Source: Micromonospora coerulea
Lineage (GTDB): Bacteria; Actinomycetota; Actinomycetes; Mycobacteriales; Micromonosporaceae
DNA: 64,000 nucleotides
Direction: 5' to 3'
Assembly (NCBI RefSeq): GCF_016598485.1
Contig: NZ_JAEMUW010000026.1
Span: 1-64,000, forward strand
The notes under the pieces are model-generated. The model made no database searches. It was not told where the DNA came from and saw nothing but the letters and a program-made list of their open reading frames with translations. The first letter of the stretch is position 1, and each line of letters starts with the position of its first letter. Below, piece after piece: positions 7,727-15,522 of the stretch. The position numbers were made by a program, and so were the translations under genes.

Positions 7727-8119
7727 ATGCGAACTTGGGCCATCGCGGTTACGGCCGTCGGGGCCACCCTTGTGGCGATACCAGTGACGACCGCGCTCGC
7801 CATGGGGTACTACCCCCGCCCGGACTGCTTCGACCGTGCCACCTTCGACCAGGTGGTGACGAAGCTACCGCCGCCCCCGACCCTAGACGCGTTCGATTCG
7901 GTCGATGCACCTGACAAGATCGGCTCGTGTGACATTGGGTCGTCATACGGGGTGAAGGGCGGCTACATCTTCTACGCTGTCGACAGCCCTGGCCTCGACG
8001 ATTCTGGATGGGGTTACTTCCCAAGCGGGCCGGACAGTGACCTTGGAAACGGTGAATGGGAGTGGCCACAGTTCGAACAGATCGAGGGTCCCTGGTACCA
8101 CTGGACGGCAAGCTGGTAG
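7727..8119 (+). CDS. Predicted secreted or membrane-anchored hypothetical protein
   Basis: A 130-residue protein with an N-terminal hydrophobic segment (MRTWAIAVTAVGATLVAIPV TTALA, split here only for length) that may be a signal peptide or anchor. It is followed by an acidic Gly/Asp/Trp-rich domain with two cysteines (C33, in PDCFD, and IGSCDIGSS) that could form a disulfide outside the cell. No family recognised. Repeat A2 lies downstream. Confidence 0.5.
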   Translation: MRTWAIAVTAVGATLVAIPVTTALAMGYYPRPDCFDRATFDQVVTKLPPPPTLDAFDSVDAPDKIGSCDIGSSYGVKGGYIFYAVDSPGLDDSGWGYFPSGPDSDLGNGEWEWPQFEQIEGPWYHWTASW

Positions 8120-8239
8120 GCGGCATTTCCGAGCTGCCGTAACGGTCCGCCATCGTCCGTAGCGTCAGCTCGAACTCAACCACGAACGACTGAAGGTCTT
8201 CCTGCCATCCCGATGCTCCTAGGGATGGCAAGCCGGCGA

Positions 8240-8405
8240 CTCCTTGACCCCCAGGCAACGATTCCGCTTCGTTAAGCTGGCGTTGCCGAGCCTCTGACCT
8301 GCGCGAACGGTGCGCCGACGTCCGTGGTTGTCCGGTCGTATTCGCACCCGTAGTCACTCAGTTAGACACTCACCTTGACGCCGCTAGCCTGGCTGCATCG
8401 CAATG
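8240..8405. repeat. Type A intergenic repeat, copy A2
   Basis: About 165 bp highly similar to 11942-12110. It begins near CTTGACCCCCAGGCAAC, passes through GTGCGCCGACGTCCGT and GTAGTCACTCAGTTAGACAC, and ends near AGCCTGGCTGCATCGCAA. It separates the gene ending at 8119 from the HEPN-DUF262 operon. Shorter relatives are A1, A4 and A5. Confidence 0.75.
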
Positions 8406-8510
8406 CTCTGGGAGGTCAACCGAGTCGAAGGCAGCGACTCGCCGTCGACATCTGCCTTGTTGGCCGGGATTGACTGCTCGCAAATCCAGAAAGAAACATG
8501 CGGGCCGATA

Positions 8511-9227
8511 CTAGGATGACGCCGCAAATGATTCGTAGCGTTCGATGAGCTGCCTCTGCTTGCGATCGAGTCTTCGAGAGAAATGCGTAAGGAATATGAG
8601 GTAGCGACGAACGTCATCTCGCGTCGGCCGCCGGTCCATGTCGCCGTGAGCGATGTCATTGCGGCATTTCACGATGTCCTTCAGTCGAGTACGAATGTCG
8701 TCTGACTGCTCGATCTCAAGCTCATCGTCCCAGACGTCGATCTCACCGTTACAGACCTGCTCCGTCAGCCCGAACATCTGAAATAGCTTGTCGATGCATT
8801 CACTGTCTGCGTTATGAATGGTTCGGGAAATTACGCTGGTGCGCAATGTGCCTTTGGATGGCTTGGCGGAATCGTTCCAGAGGCTTGATATGCTGCCTAG
8901 TTTTGCGAGAAGCGCAAACCGTTGCGTAATGTCATTACAAGCCACGACCTCGGCGAGACGAGGCATTACATGCACCTCTCGAACACCCCGCGGGATACTC
9001 CTCGTTTCAATGGTTCCGTCGCTTAGCGCATCAAGGAGTTCTTCTCCGACAGCTTTCAGGAATCCTTCAAAGTGGCTAACGAGGAGTACAACGGCAGCGC
9101 GGCGAACGCTCGCCCCAACGCTGGCGACCGAGTCAGATGGATCCAAGTCCTCTTGGTGAGACGGATCGAGTTCGAGAAGGCGCTTCACCTCGTCGACGCC
9201 TGCACCAAAGCGATCGATGCTCGCCAC
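8511..9227 (-). CDS. HEPN-family protein (MAE_28990/MAE_18760-like), predicted RNase
   Basis: The 238-residue helical protein has VRRAAVVLLVSHFEGFLKAV near the N-terminus and KDIVKCRNDIAHGDMDRRPT near residue 195. The R-N-x-x-x-H arrangement is the HEPN catalytic signature, typical of metal-independent RNases in toxin-antitoxin and phage-defence systems. It starts 5 bp after the DUF262 stop, so the two are co-transcribed and probably act together. GC content is visibly lower than in neighbouring cargo, a sign of separate and fairly recent acquisition. The name MAE_28990-like is from memory of the HEPN classification and was not searched. Confidence 0.75.
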   Translation of the reverse strand: MASIDRFGAGVDEVKRLLELDPSHQEDLDPSDSVASVGASVRRAAVVLLVSHFEGFLKAVGEELLDALSDGTIETRSIPRGVREVHVMPRLAEVVACNDITQRFALLAKLGSISSLWNDSAKPSKGTLRTSVISRTIHNADSECIDKLFQMFGLTEQVCNGEIDVWDDELEIEQSDDIRTRLKDIVKCRNDIAHGDMDRRPTRDDVRRYLIFLTHFSRRLDRKQRQLIERYESFAASS

Positions 9228-9232
9228 AGCCG

Positions 9233-10369
9233 TCAGCCTTTGATCTCAGGCAGGCTAACAGCAATTCCTCTCTCTGTCAGTCCTTTGGCGAATCTTTGAA
9301 TCCGATACTTCATGCGCGAGCGGTCGGCAGTGGCTGAGCCAATGCTCGCAAGAAACTCCTCCTCGTCGAGGACCTCCTCTCTCAGTTCTTGCACCTGTAA
9401 CGCAGAAGCCACCAACTGCGATTTGTCACAGAAAGCCGCCGACACCATGATTGCATCGAAGAAAGCCTTGTTAACGTTCCGGTGCACCTTCCCGTCGCGG
9501 GCTTTAGCTCTAAAAGCACCCCCTCCTAATGCTTGGAACACGGCATGGCAGGTTTCATCAAATAGGGTAACCGTGGAGGCATCGGGGGCGGATGATCGGT
9601 TTTCCCGCATAAACGCGTTTAAGAATTGCCGAAGCGGCGGCTTATATGAGGCTACCCCGTTAGTCAGCGCAAGGAATCTCAGTACGAGTTCTTCGTGATC
9701 CATTCTCGGATTCCCATGAGTTCCCATCAGGCCTAGGAAATCAGGGTTGTGGGCCATCGACTTCAGGGAATCATTAAAGGCGCCTCGGTAGATGCAGTTA
9801 CGCAACTCTTGAGCGGTTAAGCTCGCGGCACCGGTATTAAGTCGTTCGAAGACATCAAACTTGATGTCTGGATGACTGTCGTCAGTAATAACGATACAGC
9901 GGATTGTGCGGTTCTCCAGGCGTCGCTGATCGCGCGGGGCAAGATCCGCGAACGCCCTACCCTCCAATTCCCTAAGAACAGAAATACCCGTTAGCGGAAA
10001 CTCGCCTTCTAGATAGCGCTTAATCGTCGTAAGTCGCTGAAGCCCATCGATAACTTCGTAATTGCCCTTTTCGTCTTCCGCGAAGTAACAGACGGGGATC
10101 GGGACGTTCAGCAAGAGCGATTCAATGAGTCGACTGGCTTTCGCTTGATCCCATACGTACTTGCGCTGGTATTCGATGGACAATTGCAGACGACCACGTT
10201 CGATGTCATCGTTGATACCTTTAACGCCCAGATCATATGGCTGGGTTACAAGTTTCCGCTCCTCCGAGCTTAGATCGAGTGGCTCCGCCTGCTCTCTAGC
10301 CGAATCAAGATCGTCTTCAAACTCAGCCTCGACGCTTTCTCCGTCGAACTGAGAAGCTTCGTTGTCCAC
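9233..10369 (-). CDS. DUF262 (GmrS-like) domain protein
   Basis: About 378 residues. The N-terminal half is a DUF262 domain: RGRLQLSIEYQRKYVWDQAK, then YEVIDGLQRLTTIKRYLEGE (the DGxQR motif, here DGLQR) and DVFERLNTGAASLTAQELRN. In GmrSD-type restriction systems this ParB/Srx-like fold couples NTP hydrolysis to cleavage. No DUF1524 HNH domain follows; the remainder is helical. GTG 10369 has GGGGAG five bases upstream. It heads a two-gene operon with the HEPN gene, and GC is about half, well below the surrounding DNA. Likely role: sensor or switch of a two-component anti-phage system. Confidence 0.8.
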   Translation of the reverse strand: MDNEASQFDGESVEAEFEDDLDSAREQAEPLDLSSEERKLVTQPYDLGVKGINDDIERGRLQLSIEYQRKYVWDQAKASRLIESLLLNVPIPVCYFAEDEKGNYEVIDGLQRLTTIKRYLEGEFPLTGISVLRELEGRAFADLAPRDQRRLENRTIRCIVITDDSHPDIKFDVFERLNTGAASLTAQELRNCIYRGAFNDSLKSMAHNPDFLGLMGTHGNPRMDHEELVLRFLALTNGVASYKPPLRQFLNAFMRENRSSAPDASTVTLFDETCHAVFQALGGGAFRAKARDGKVHRNVNKAFFDAIMVSAAFCDKSQLVASALQVQELREEVLDEEEFLASIGSATADRSRMKYRIQRFAKGLTERGIAVSLPEIKG

Positions 10370-10515
10370 CCACACTCCCCGAGAACAGTCTTTACTCCGG
10401 CTCAGCCACCCTACCGGAGCGCGCGGCGAGTTGACGTAGTAACAGTAGCCGATATGTCCAAGATGGACGCTATGCTCATCTGTCCCGAGGCGCTGCCTCT
10501 TGCGGCTGCACCCGA

Positions 10516-10660
10516 CGACCCTCGCTTGTAAATTCTGGGCGCTTCGTCCGGTGGGGTCCGGCGGCATCCGCCACCTCGGGCGACCGTCCGCGCACGGCGG
10601 CCGGCAGCTTTCCCCGTCCCGGCCCGTTGCTCACCGTTGCTGTCGACAGCAACCCGTTGA
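10516..10660. repeat. Type B intergenic repeat, copy B2
   Basis: Begins with GACCCTCGCTTGTAAATTCT, contains CGTCCG-type units and ends in an 18-bp perfect palindrome GTTGCTGTCGACAGCAAC. It lies between the start of the DUF262 gene and the broken gene at 10684. Similar to copies at 12112 and 14765. Confidence 0.6.
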
Positions 10661-10683
10661 AACAGCAAGCTATGCAGAGAGCA

Positions 10684-11318
10684 TGACCAAGCGCGAAGCA
10701 GCACGACAGCTACGCAGCCCGGACTGCCATCGAGGTCGGAACCGTTGGCGTTGGTCTCGCCGTCGTTGGCCCGGCGGGCGCGCTAGGCGCCGCCCTCATC
10801 AAGCCGGCCCTTGAGCTTGTCGCCGTTCGCGACCGCCGGGGACTCCGCAACGTCGAACTGCTTGTAGAAGCCATCACAGAGTCCACCGGCCTATCCGCAG
10901 AGGAATTCGAGGCTTGGGCCAAGAGCAAGGATGTACCACCAGAAGGTCATGGCACTCCGCTGCCGTGCTGACCGAGAACCTCCAGGACGACGCACGTCTA
11001 GATCTGGGGATCCTCATCATCAACGCTCTCGCCGATCTCGAAGCTGCTCACGTCCGAGTCCTCGACGCCATCGCCGGCGGCTCGCTTCCTCGTCGCCCAG
11101 ACAGAGCAGAGCGACTCCCCGGGGTCGCACTTCAGTCTCAGCTTGAAGAGCAGTTCCCCAACCTGGCCGCAGGAATCGTGCCGCTGATGCCTGCCCTCGT
11201 GCGGCACGGCCTGGCGGAAGACCGACTCGCCCACGCCGACGATAATGCTGCATGGGCAGTGACACTCTTCGGCCGCGGCTGCCTGCGGTACCTCCAGGAC
11301 AGCACGTCGGAGAGTTGA
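10684..11318 (+). pseudogene. Degraded hypothetical gene with two frame changes
   Basis: A start ATG (MTKREAARQ) is followed within about 20 bases by a switch to the frame SYAARTAIEVGTVGVGLAVV and LVEAITESTGLSAEEFEAWA, which stops at about 10968. A third frame then gives LTENLQDDARLDLGILIINA and LADLEAAHVRVLDAIAGGSL to the stop at 11318. Together they resemble one helical protein of about 200 residues with an N-terminal hydrophobic helix and some residues lost at the second junction. I recall similar actinomycete hypothetical proteins. Function unknown. Confidence 0.5.
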
Positions 11319-11517
11319 AGCGGAACTACAGGCCACGATCGGCCCGCCAGTAGAATCAATGCTCGACGGCTGCTCAGACCGCTCTGGCGGTTGCCACGGC
11401 TGCTTGCTGGTTGACGATGTTTGACGGTGTCTTGTGCCCCCTGCGTGCCCCAAGCGACTCGGCGCGCAGCTCAGGTCGCCACCCAAGTAGGAGCCCCCGA
11501 GCCTCGGGCGTCTGGGC

Positions 11518-11937
11518 TCACCTCACCGGGCGGGGAGTGATGGCGTGCGGCGGTGGCAGATCTCGGACGGGCTCACCGATGGAGTAGACCTCTAGGCACG
11601 ACAGAAATCCGCCGTCAACAAGTAGGACGACACCGGCGTAGGTGTCGCCGTCGCTGATGTCCGCTGAAACGGGTGCCGGTGAGATGACCGGAGCAGGGGT
11701 CGCCGACGATTGGTCAACGGACAGGTTGATCGTCGCGCAACCGCAGCCGCATCCACCTTCGACGGCGGCATGCCTCAGTTGGGCCAGCAGCTCGGTACTA
11801 CCGGGAAACGTCGAACCCAGCAGACGTTCAATCACCGCTCGTTCAGGCTCGGTGAGCGGCCGTCGGGTCTGACTCGGGAGAGCTCCGTCTGTCGGCACTA
11901 GCCCATGATCCCGCACGGCTCCTGCGCATTGCGACAT
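11518..11937 (-). CDS. Conserved hypothetical protein with CGCGCA motif
   Basis: A 139-residue protein from ATG 11937. An N-terminal helix (RRPLTEPERAVIERLLGSTF) precedes a Cys cluster (HAAVEGGCGCGCATINLSVD) and a beta-rich tail, GVVLLVDGGFLSCLEVYSIG. The CGCGCAT block with a downstream LEVYSxGEP strand is a recurring actinomycete orphan family, sometimes found beside immunity-like genes. No enzyme motif is visible. Its upstream DNA is repeat A3. Confidence 0.55.
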   Translation of the reverse strand: MSQCAGAVRDHGLVPTDGALPSQTRRPLTEPERAVIERLLGSTFPGSTELLAQLRHAAVEGGCGCGCATINLSVDQSSATPAPVISPAPVSADISDGDTYAGVVLLVDGGFLSCLEVYSIGEPVRDLPPPHAITPRPVR

Positions 11938-11941
11938 CAGC

Positions 11942-12110
11942 TCGACCCCTTGACCCCCAGGCAACGATTCCGCTTCGTTGAGCTGGCGTTGCTGAGCCTC
12001 TGATCTGCGTGATCGGTGCGCCGACGTCCGTCGTTGTGCGGCCGTGTTCGCACCCGTAGTCACTCAGTTAGACACTCACCTGACTGCCAGCCTGGCTGCC
12101 ATCGCGAGAG
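11942..12110. repeat. Type A intergenic repeat, copy A3
   Basis: The best partner of A2: the two agree over about 165 bp with scattered mismatches. A type B copy begins immediately after it, so here both repeat types are joined end to end. Confidence 0.75.
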
Positions 12111-12111
12111 T

Positions 12112-12255
12112 CGCGACCCCTCGTTTGTAAGTTCTGGGCAATTCGTCCGGCCGCGTCCAGCCGCGTCGCCCACCTCAAACGACCGTCCGGCCAAGTGTGC
12201 TGCTGGCTGGTGGCGCCCCGGCTCTTTGCCACCGTTGCTGTCGGCAGCCTCCCCC
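12112..12255. repeat. Type B intergenic repeat, copy B3
   Basis: Opens with GACCCCTCGTTTGTAAGTTC, then iterated CGTCC units, and closes with ACCGTTGCTGTCGGCAGCC. Between here and 12376 I see no separate gene. Confidence 0.6.
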
Positions 12256-12376
12256 GCCCGGTTCGTCGCGGCAGCGGCGGTCAACCGTCTGCCCGGCGTG
12301 GCGAACTGATCTACGACTCAGTCGATGGCACGATCATCGCGCTCGCCGACACCCCGTCGCACGATCGGCTGAACCG

Positions 12377-13015
12377 TTGGACATCTGGGCACCAGTCCAG
12401 GGCGCTACGGCCGTCGCCGCCGCTGCCATCGCGGCCATCGCCGCTTGGCAAGCGAGGACGACCGCCGTCCGAATGACCGCCATCGAGAGCGAGCGCCGCA
12501 AGAGCGAGCTCTCCCCTCGGCTACGTGTGACTTGCGAGCCCTTCAACCCAGGTTCCGAAGGCATCCGTCTGCGGGTGGCGTTGATTGGCCCGCCGGGGCT
12601 CGACCGCCTCGATCGGTTGACCGTAGCCGTCAGGAATGACCACCACCGCCGAGGCGAAAGTGGGTTCCAGCAGTACATGGACGGACCGACCCGCGAAGAG
12701 GTCAAGCAGCACGTCTGGGGGCCTTACCGCTTCACGCCTCACACTGGGCCGGACGATGCGCAGGCCGATGGCATGGGGCGTCAAGTCGTGTATGACAAGA
12801 GTCTTCCGGTCGGTGAAGAGCTGCCGTACCAGCTGGAGCACACCCACCCCGGGCACTGGATGAGGAGTTACACGCAGGAGTCCTGGCTGCGCGAACGGGG
12901 TCCGGTTATCCGTCTGGCATTCACTGCTGAGCACCAGGATCATGGGAGTTGGTACCTACCCTGTGAGATCGACACGGGAACCATGCCAGTGACAGTCCAG
13001 GTGCCGCAGCAATGA
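12377..13015 (+). CDS. Hypothetical protein with one N-terminal membrane segment
   Basis: About 212 residues if it starts at TTG 12377 (LDIWAPVQGATAVAAAAIAA). A single hydrophobic helix is followed by a charged linker (RMTAIESERRKSELSPRLRV) and a beta-rich cytoplasmic domain with no recognised motif. The layout, one helix then PRLRV…, resembles orphan proteins near defence or regulatory genes in actinomycetes. The true start is uncertain because the open frame continues upstream into repeat B3. Confidence 0.5.
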   Translation: MDIWAPVQGATAVAAAAIAAIAAWQARTTAVRMTAIESERRKSELSPRLRVTCEPFNPGSEGIRLRVALIGPPGLDRLDRLTVAVRNDHHRRGESGFQQYMDGPTREEVKQHVWGPYRFTPHTGPDDAQADGMGRQVVYDKSLPVGEELPYQLEHTHPGHWMRSYTQESWLRERGPVIRLAFTAEHQDHGSWYLPCEIDTGTMPVTVQVPQQ

Positions 13016-13059
13016 CTCTCGTCGCCACCCTGCCACCCGCAGCGGCGATGCCATAGTCT

Positions 13060-13185
13060 CCGGCGTACAGGTCGACTCGTCCGTCGCCCACCAGGTCAGC
13101 CGCTAACACATCGCGGCTGGCCTGCTGTTTTTCGGGTGCTGCCGGTCGTCGTCGGTCATCCTTGGTCGGCGTTAGACGGCCCGCC
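13060..13185. repeat. Type C repeat, copy C2, containing an intrinsic terminator
   Basis: Shares about 44 bp with C1 (7391). CAGGTCAGCCGC (13092-13103) pairs with GCGGCTGGCCTG (13113-13124) and TTTTT follows, so this copy makes a convincing rho-independent terminator. A truncated type B opening (GACCCCTCGCTTGTAAGGCG, near 13209) follows. Confidence 0.7.
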
Positions 13186-13403
13186 GGCGGCCCAGACGGC
13201 CCGGAGACGGCCCACCAGACCCCTCGCTTGTAAGGCGGCTCTGGCATGAGCGGCAGCGCCCCCCCGACGGCTACCACGTCCTGGTCGGGCGCGCCGCGAG
13301 TCCTCATCTGTCCGCCGACGTCTGCAACGGTTGATGTCAGCGGTAGATGTCGGCTTGACGGTGCCTCTTATGCTGCTGAAACGCTGCAGGAAGGAAGTGG
13401 CAG

Positions 13404-14024
13404 GTGCCAAACAAGGGTGGCCCGACCAAGAGCACCGCTGAGCTTGTGCGCGAGCAGATCGTCGCGTATGAACGGCGGGGGCCATTCTGGGGCCGGCTGA
13501 CCCAGTTCCTGACGGCACTCGCACTGCTTTCGGGGGTGGTCCTTTCGACCGGGCTGGCCAGCACCGTCACAAGTTTCTATTCCGGAACTGGGGTCATAAA
13601 GTCCTCCCCCAAGGAACAGTCCGCGGTAGCGATGGTGAAGAAGTGTCAGCGGGTGGGCCCGGTGAGCGTGTACGGGTTCGGTTACTGGTGGCGCTGCGGC
13701 GTGACGGTGCGGATGAGCGACGGTCGGACTGTTTCGACTACAGTGGGCCACTCGGTTGTCACGCCGGACGACCGCGGACGGCCGGTGGAGTTCCGTGAGG
13801 CTTGCTTTGGCAAGAACAACACCGAGTGCAACTACGGCCGGCCAACTTCCCTCTTCTGGGGACTCGCCGTAGCGGTGGTGGTCATGGTCAGTCGCTGCCT
13901 ATCGCTTCTCTTGATAATTGGTGCCGGCTTCTATCTGGTACGCGCAGTGGTTGGAGTCCCCAGGTACTTCGCCTGGTTAAACCGGCGCAGGCGCCGTCGC
14001 TCCCCGGCTTCTGTCCCGCGATGA
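13404..14024 (+). CDS. Two-helix membrane protein, DUF6346-like
   Basis: A 206-residue protein with a membrane segment at about 32-55 (LTQFLTALALLSGVVLSTGL), an external domain with four spaced Cys (KKCQRVGPV, WWRCGVTV, REACFGKN, TECNYGRP), and a second hydrophobic segment (WGLAVAVVVMVSRCLSLLLI). A basic tail follows. The core VGPVSVYGFGYWWRC and TPDDRGRPVEFREACF is closely matched by the gene at 17069. I associate this pattern with DUF6346, common in Micromonosporaceae, from memory. GTG start with AGGAAGG upstream. Function unknown. Confidence 0.7.
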   Translation: MPNKGGPTKSTAELVREQIVAYERRGPFWGRLTQFLTALALLSGVVLSTGLASTVTSFYSGTGVIKSSPKEQSAVAMVKKCQRVGPVSVYGFGYWWRCGVTVRMSDGRTVSTTVGHSVVTPDDRGRPVEFREACFGKNNTECNYGRPTSLFWGLAVAVVVMVSRCLSLLLIIGAGFYLVRAVVGVPRYFAWLNRRRRRRSPASVPR

Positions 14025-14311
14025 ACTGCCTGCCCGATCATTGGGACTTGACCGGCTCATCGTTCACCGCGTGGGCTGCCGCGCGGCATTGTCGACCCCT
14101 CGTCAGGACCTGCGTGTCGCTCACCCGCCCATCCTGCCCGCACGACGTCCGCAGTGGGCTGTCCTGCTGTGAACTGTCACCGGCCTTGCATTTCGGCAAA
14201 GGGTGGGCATTCGAGCTCTGGCCTGTGCGAAGGCTTGACACCGGCGGTTGCTGGTGGTCACCGCTGGCCCGCCTTTGACGGCCTGGCCGCAGCCTGGACC
14301 TGGTCCTCGTC

Positions 14312-14450
14312 GACCCCTTGACCCCCAGGCAACAATCAGCCCGCGACGACCTGCCCTGATTCCCGCACTGCGCTGGTACGGGCATCCGTCGTTGTACGTG
14401 GACGTCCGTCCGTGGTCGCCCCGGTCGTCACTCAGCTTGTCACTCAGACG
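14312..14450. repeat. Type A intergenic repeat, copy A4
   Basis: Begins CCCCTTGACCCCCAGGCAAC like A2 and A3 but diverges in the middle. It regains similarity at GTCCGTCCGTGGTCG and GTCACTCAGCTTGTCACTC. The 430 bp between the DUF6346-like gene and the next gene hold nothing else I can support. Confidence 0.6.
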
Positions 14451-14453
14451 GCC

Positions 14454-14654
14454 CTACATCACTGAGCGAACCAACACGAGCGACCAGCCGACGATGACGC
14501 GCGAGTACACCATGAGGGTCGCGAGCATCAGCAGGCCGGCAACCGCCAACGCCACCATCACCGCGAAGACACTGCCGTTCGTCGCCACGTATCGCCAGCC
14601 TTGGCGAGACGACGGCTCGTCAGGGCTGGCATCATCCTCATCAAAGAAGATCAC
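14454..14654 (-). CDS. Small membrane protein
   Basis: A 66-residue protein with an acidic N-terminus (IFFDEDDASPDEPSS) and one or two hydrophobic segments (SVFAVMVALAVAGLLMLATL and VIVGWSLVLV). It starts at GTG 14654 with CCGGAG about ten bases upstream. No family recognised. It ends against repeat A4. Confidence 0.45.
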   Translation of the reverse strand: MIFFDEDDASPDEPSSRQGWRYVATNGSVFAVMVALAVAGLLMLATLMVYSRVIVGWSLVLVRSVM

Positions 14655-14764
14655 GGAGCAAGGCTCCGGGGTGTCCGTGATTAATGCCCCTTGCTCCAGC
14701 CATGGCTCGACTCACAACGGCGTTGGACCTGTCCGCATCGACGGTACGGTCGCCGCTCCCTTCG

Positions 14765-14892
14765 ACCCCTCGTTTGTAAGTTCTGGGCGCTCCGTTCGGG
14801 CCGGTCCGCGCACGTCACTGACGTCGGGCGTTGATCCGCGCTTGGCCACTGGCGGCTGTCCTCGTCCGGGGTCGTTGCTGTCGGCGGCCACC
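14765..14892. repeat. Type B intergenic repeat, copy B4
   Basis: Opens with GACCCCTCGTTTGTAAGTTC as in B3 and closes with GGTCGTTGCTGTCGGCGGCC. The space up to 15048 shows no gene. Confidence 0.55.
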
Positions 14893-15048
14893 TCTCGCCG
14901 CGACCCCGTCACGGGCGTCACCTGGTCACGCCCACTTTGGGCTCAGGTACCAGTGGACCCGGCGACGCCGGAGCGTTGTGCGGCGGTCCACAGGTGATGA
15001 GCTGGCCTGGGTCACACCCGGTCTGCGCCCGTCCGCAATACTCCACGC

Positions 15049-15228
15049 ATGTCTCTTCTGGAGTTGCGCATCGCTCTCTACATCCTCGCAATGCTGATCA
15101 CCAACGGTATAGCGATCGCGCTCCTTTTCCACGCAGGCGGCTGGGGTGTGGCGCTCCTGCCAGTGCTGGGTACATTCTTCGCGATTCAGTACGGACGTAC
15201 CCTGCCTCGAAGAGGTGGGACGCCGTGA
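15049..15228 (+). CDS. Small two-helix membrane protein
   Basis: A 59-residue protein, MSLLELRIALYILAMLITNG, then IAIALLFHAGGWGVALLPVL and GTFFAIQYGRTLPRRGG. Two hydrophobic helices fill nearly the whole length. The ATG has only a weak ribosome-binding site. Biased hydrophobic content with a basic C-terminus suggests a real membrane peptide. Function unknown. Confidence 0.45.
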   Translation: MSLLELRIALYILAMLITNGIAIALLFHAGGWGVALLPVLGTFFAIQYGRTLPRRGGTP

Positions 15229-15364
15229 GATATCACGAAGGAAGCGGCTACCGCCGGCCCACCCTGCGGCAGTTGGGGATGCGTGACGGAATGGGGTGCG
15301 ACTCGGTCCCGTTCGTCGCTGGCCGCCGGCGTTTCAAGCTGTCTTGTGCCCCATGTACGCCCCG

Positions 15365-15505
15365 ACGACCCCTTGGCCCCAGGCAACCAGCACCGTCACG
15401 TGAGCTGCTGCCCTGTGGCCCTTGACCTGGAAACGCGGTCCGCCATCGTCCGTGCTCGTCCGCTCGCGTCCGCACCGATCGTCACTCAGTTAGTCACCAA
15501 CTCAG
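15365..15505. repeat. Type A intergenic repeat, copy A5
   Basis: Begins CCCCTTGGCCCCAGGCAACC and ends GATCGTCACTCAGTTAGTCA. The IS5-family insertion lies 15 bp further right. Confidence 0.55.
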
Positions 15506-15522
15506 CAGCCCCTGCGGACTTA

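Noticed and set aside
15225..15425. A 66-codon frame overlapping the small membrane protein by GTGA, reading VRYHEGSGYRRPTLRQLG.
   Set aside because: Its second half is repeat A5 read through in translation, and codon usage does not look coding.
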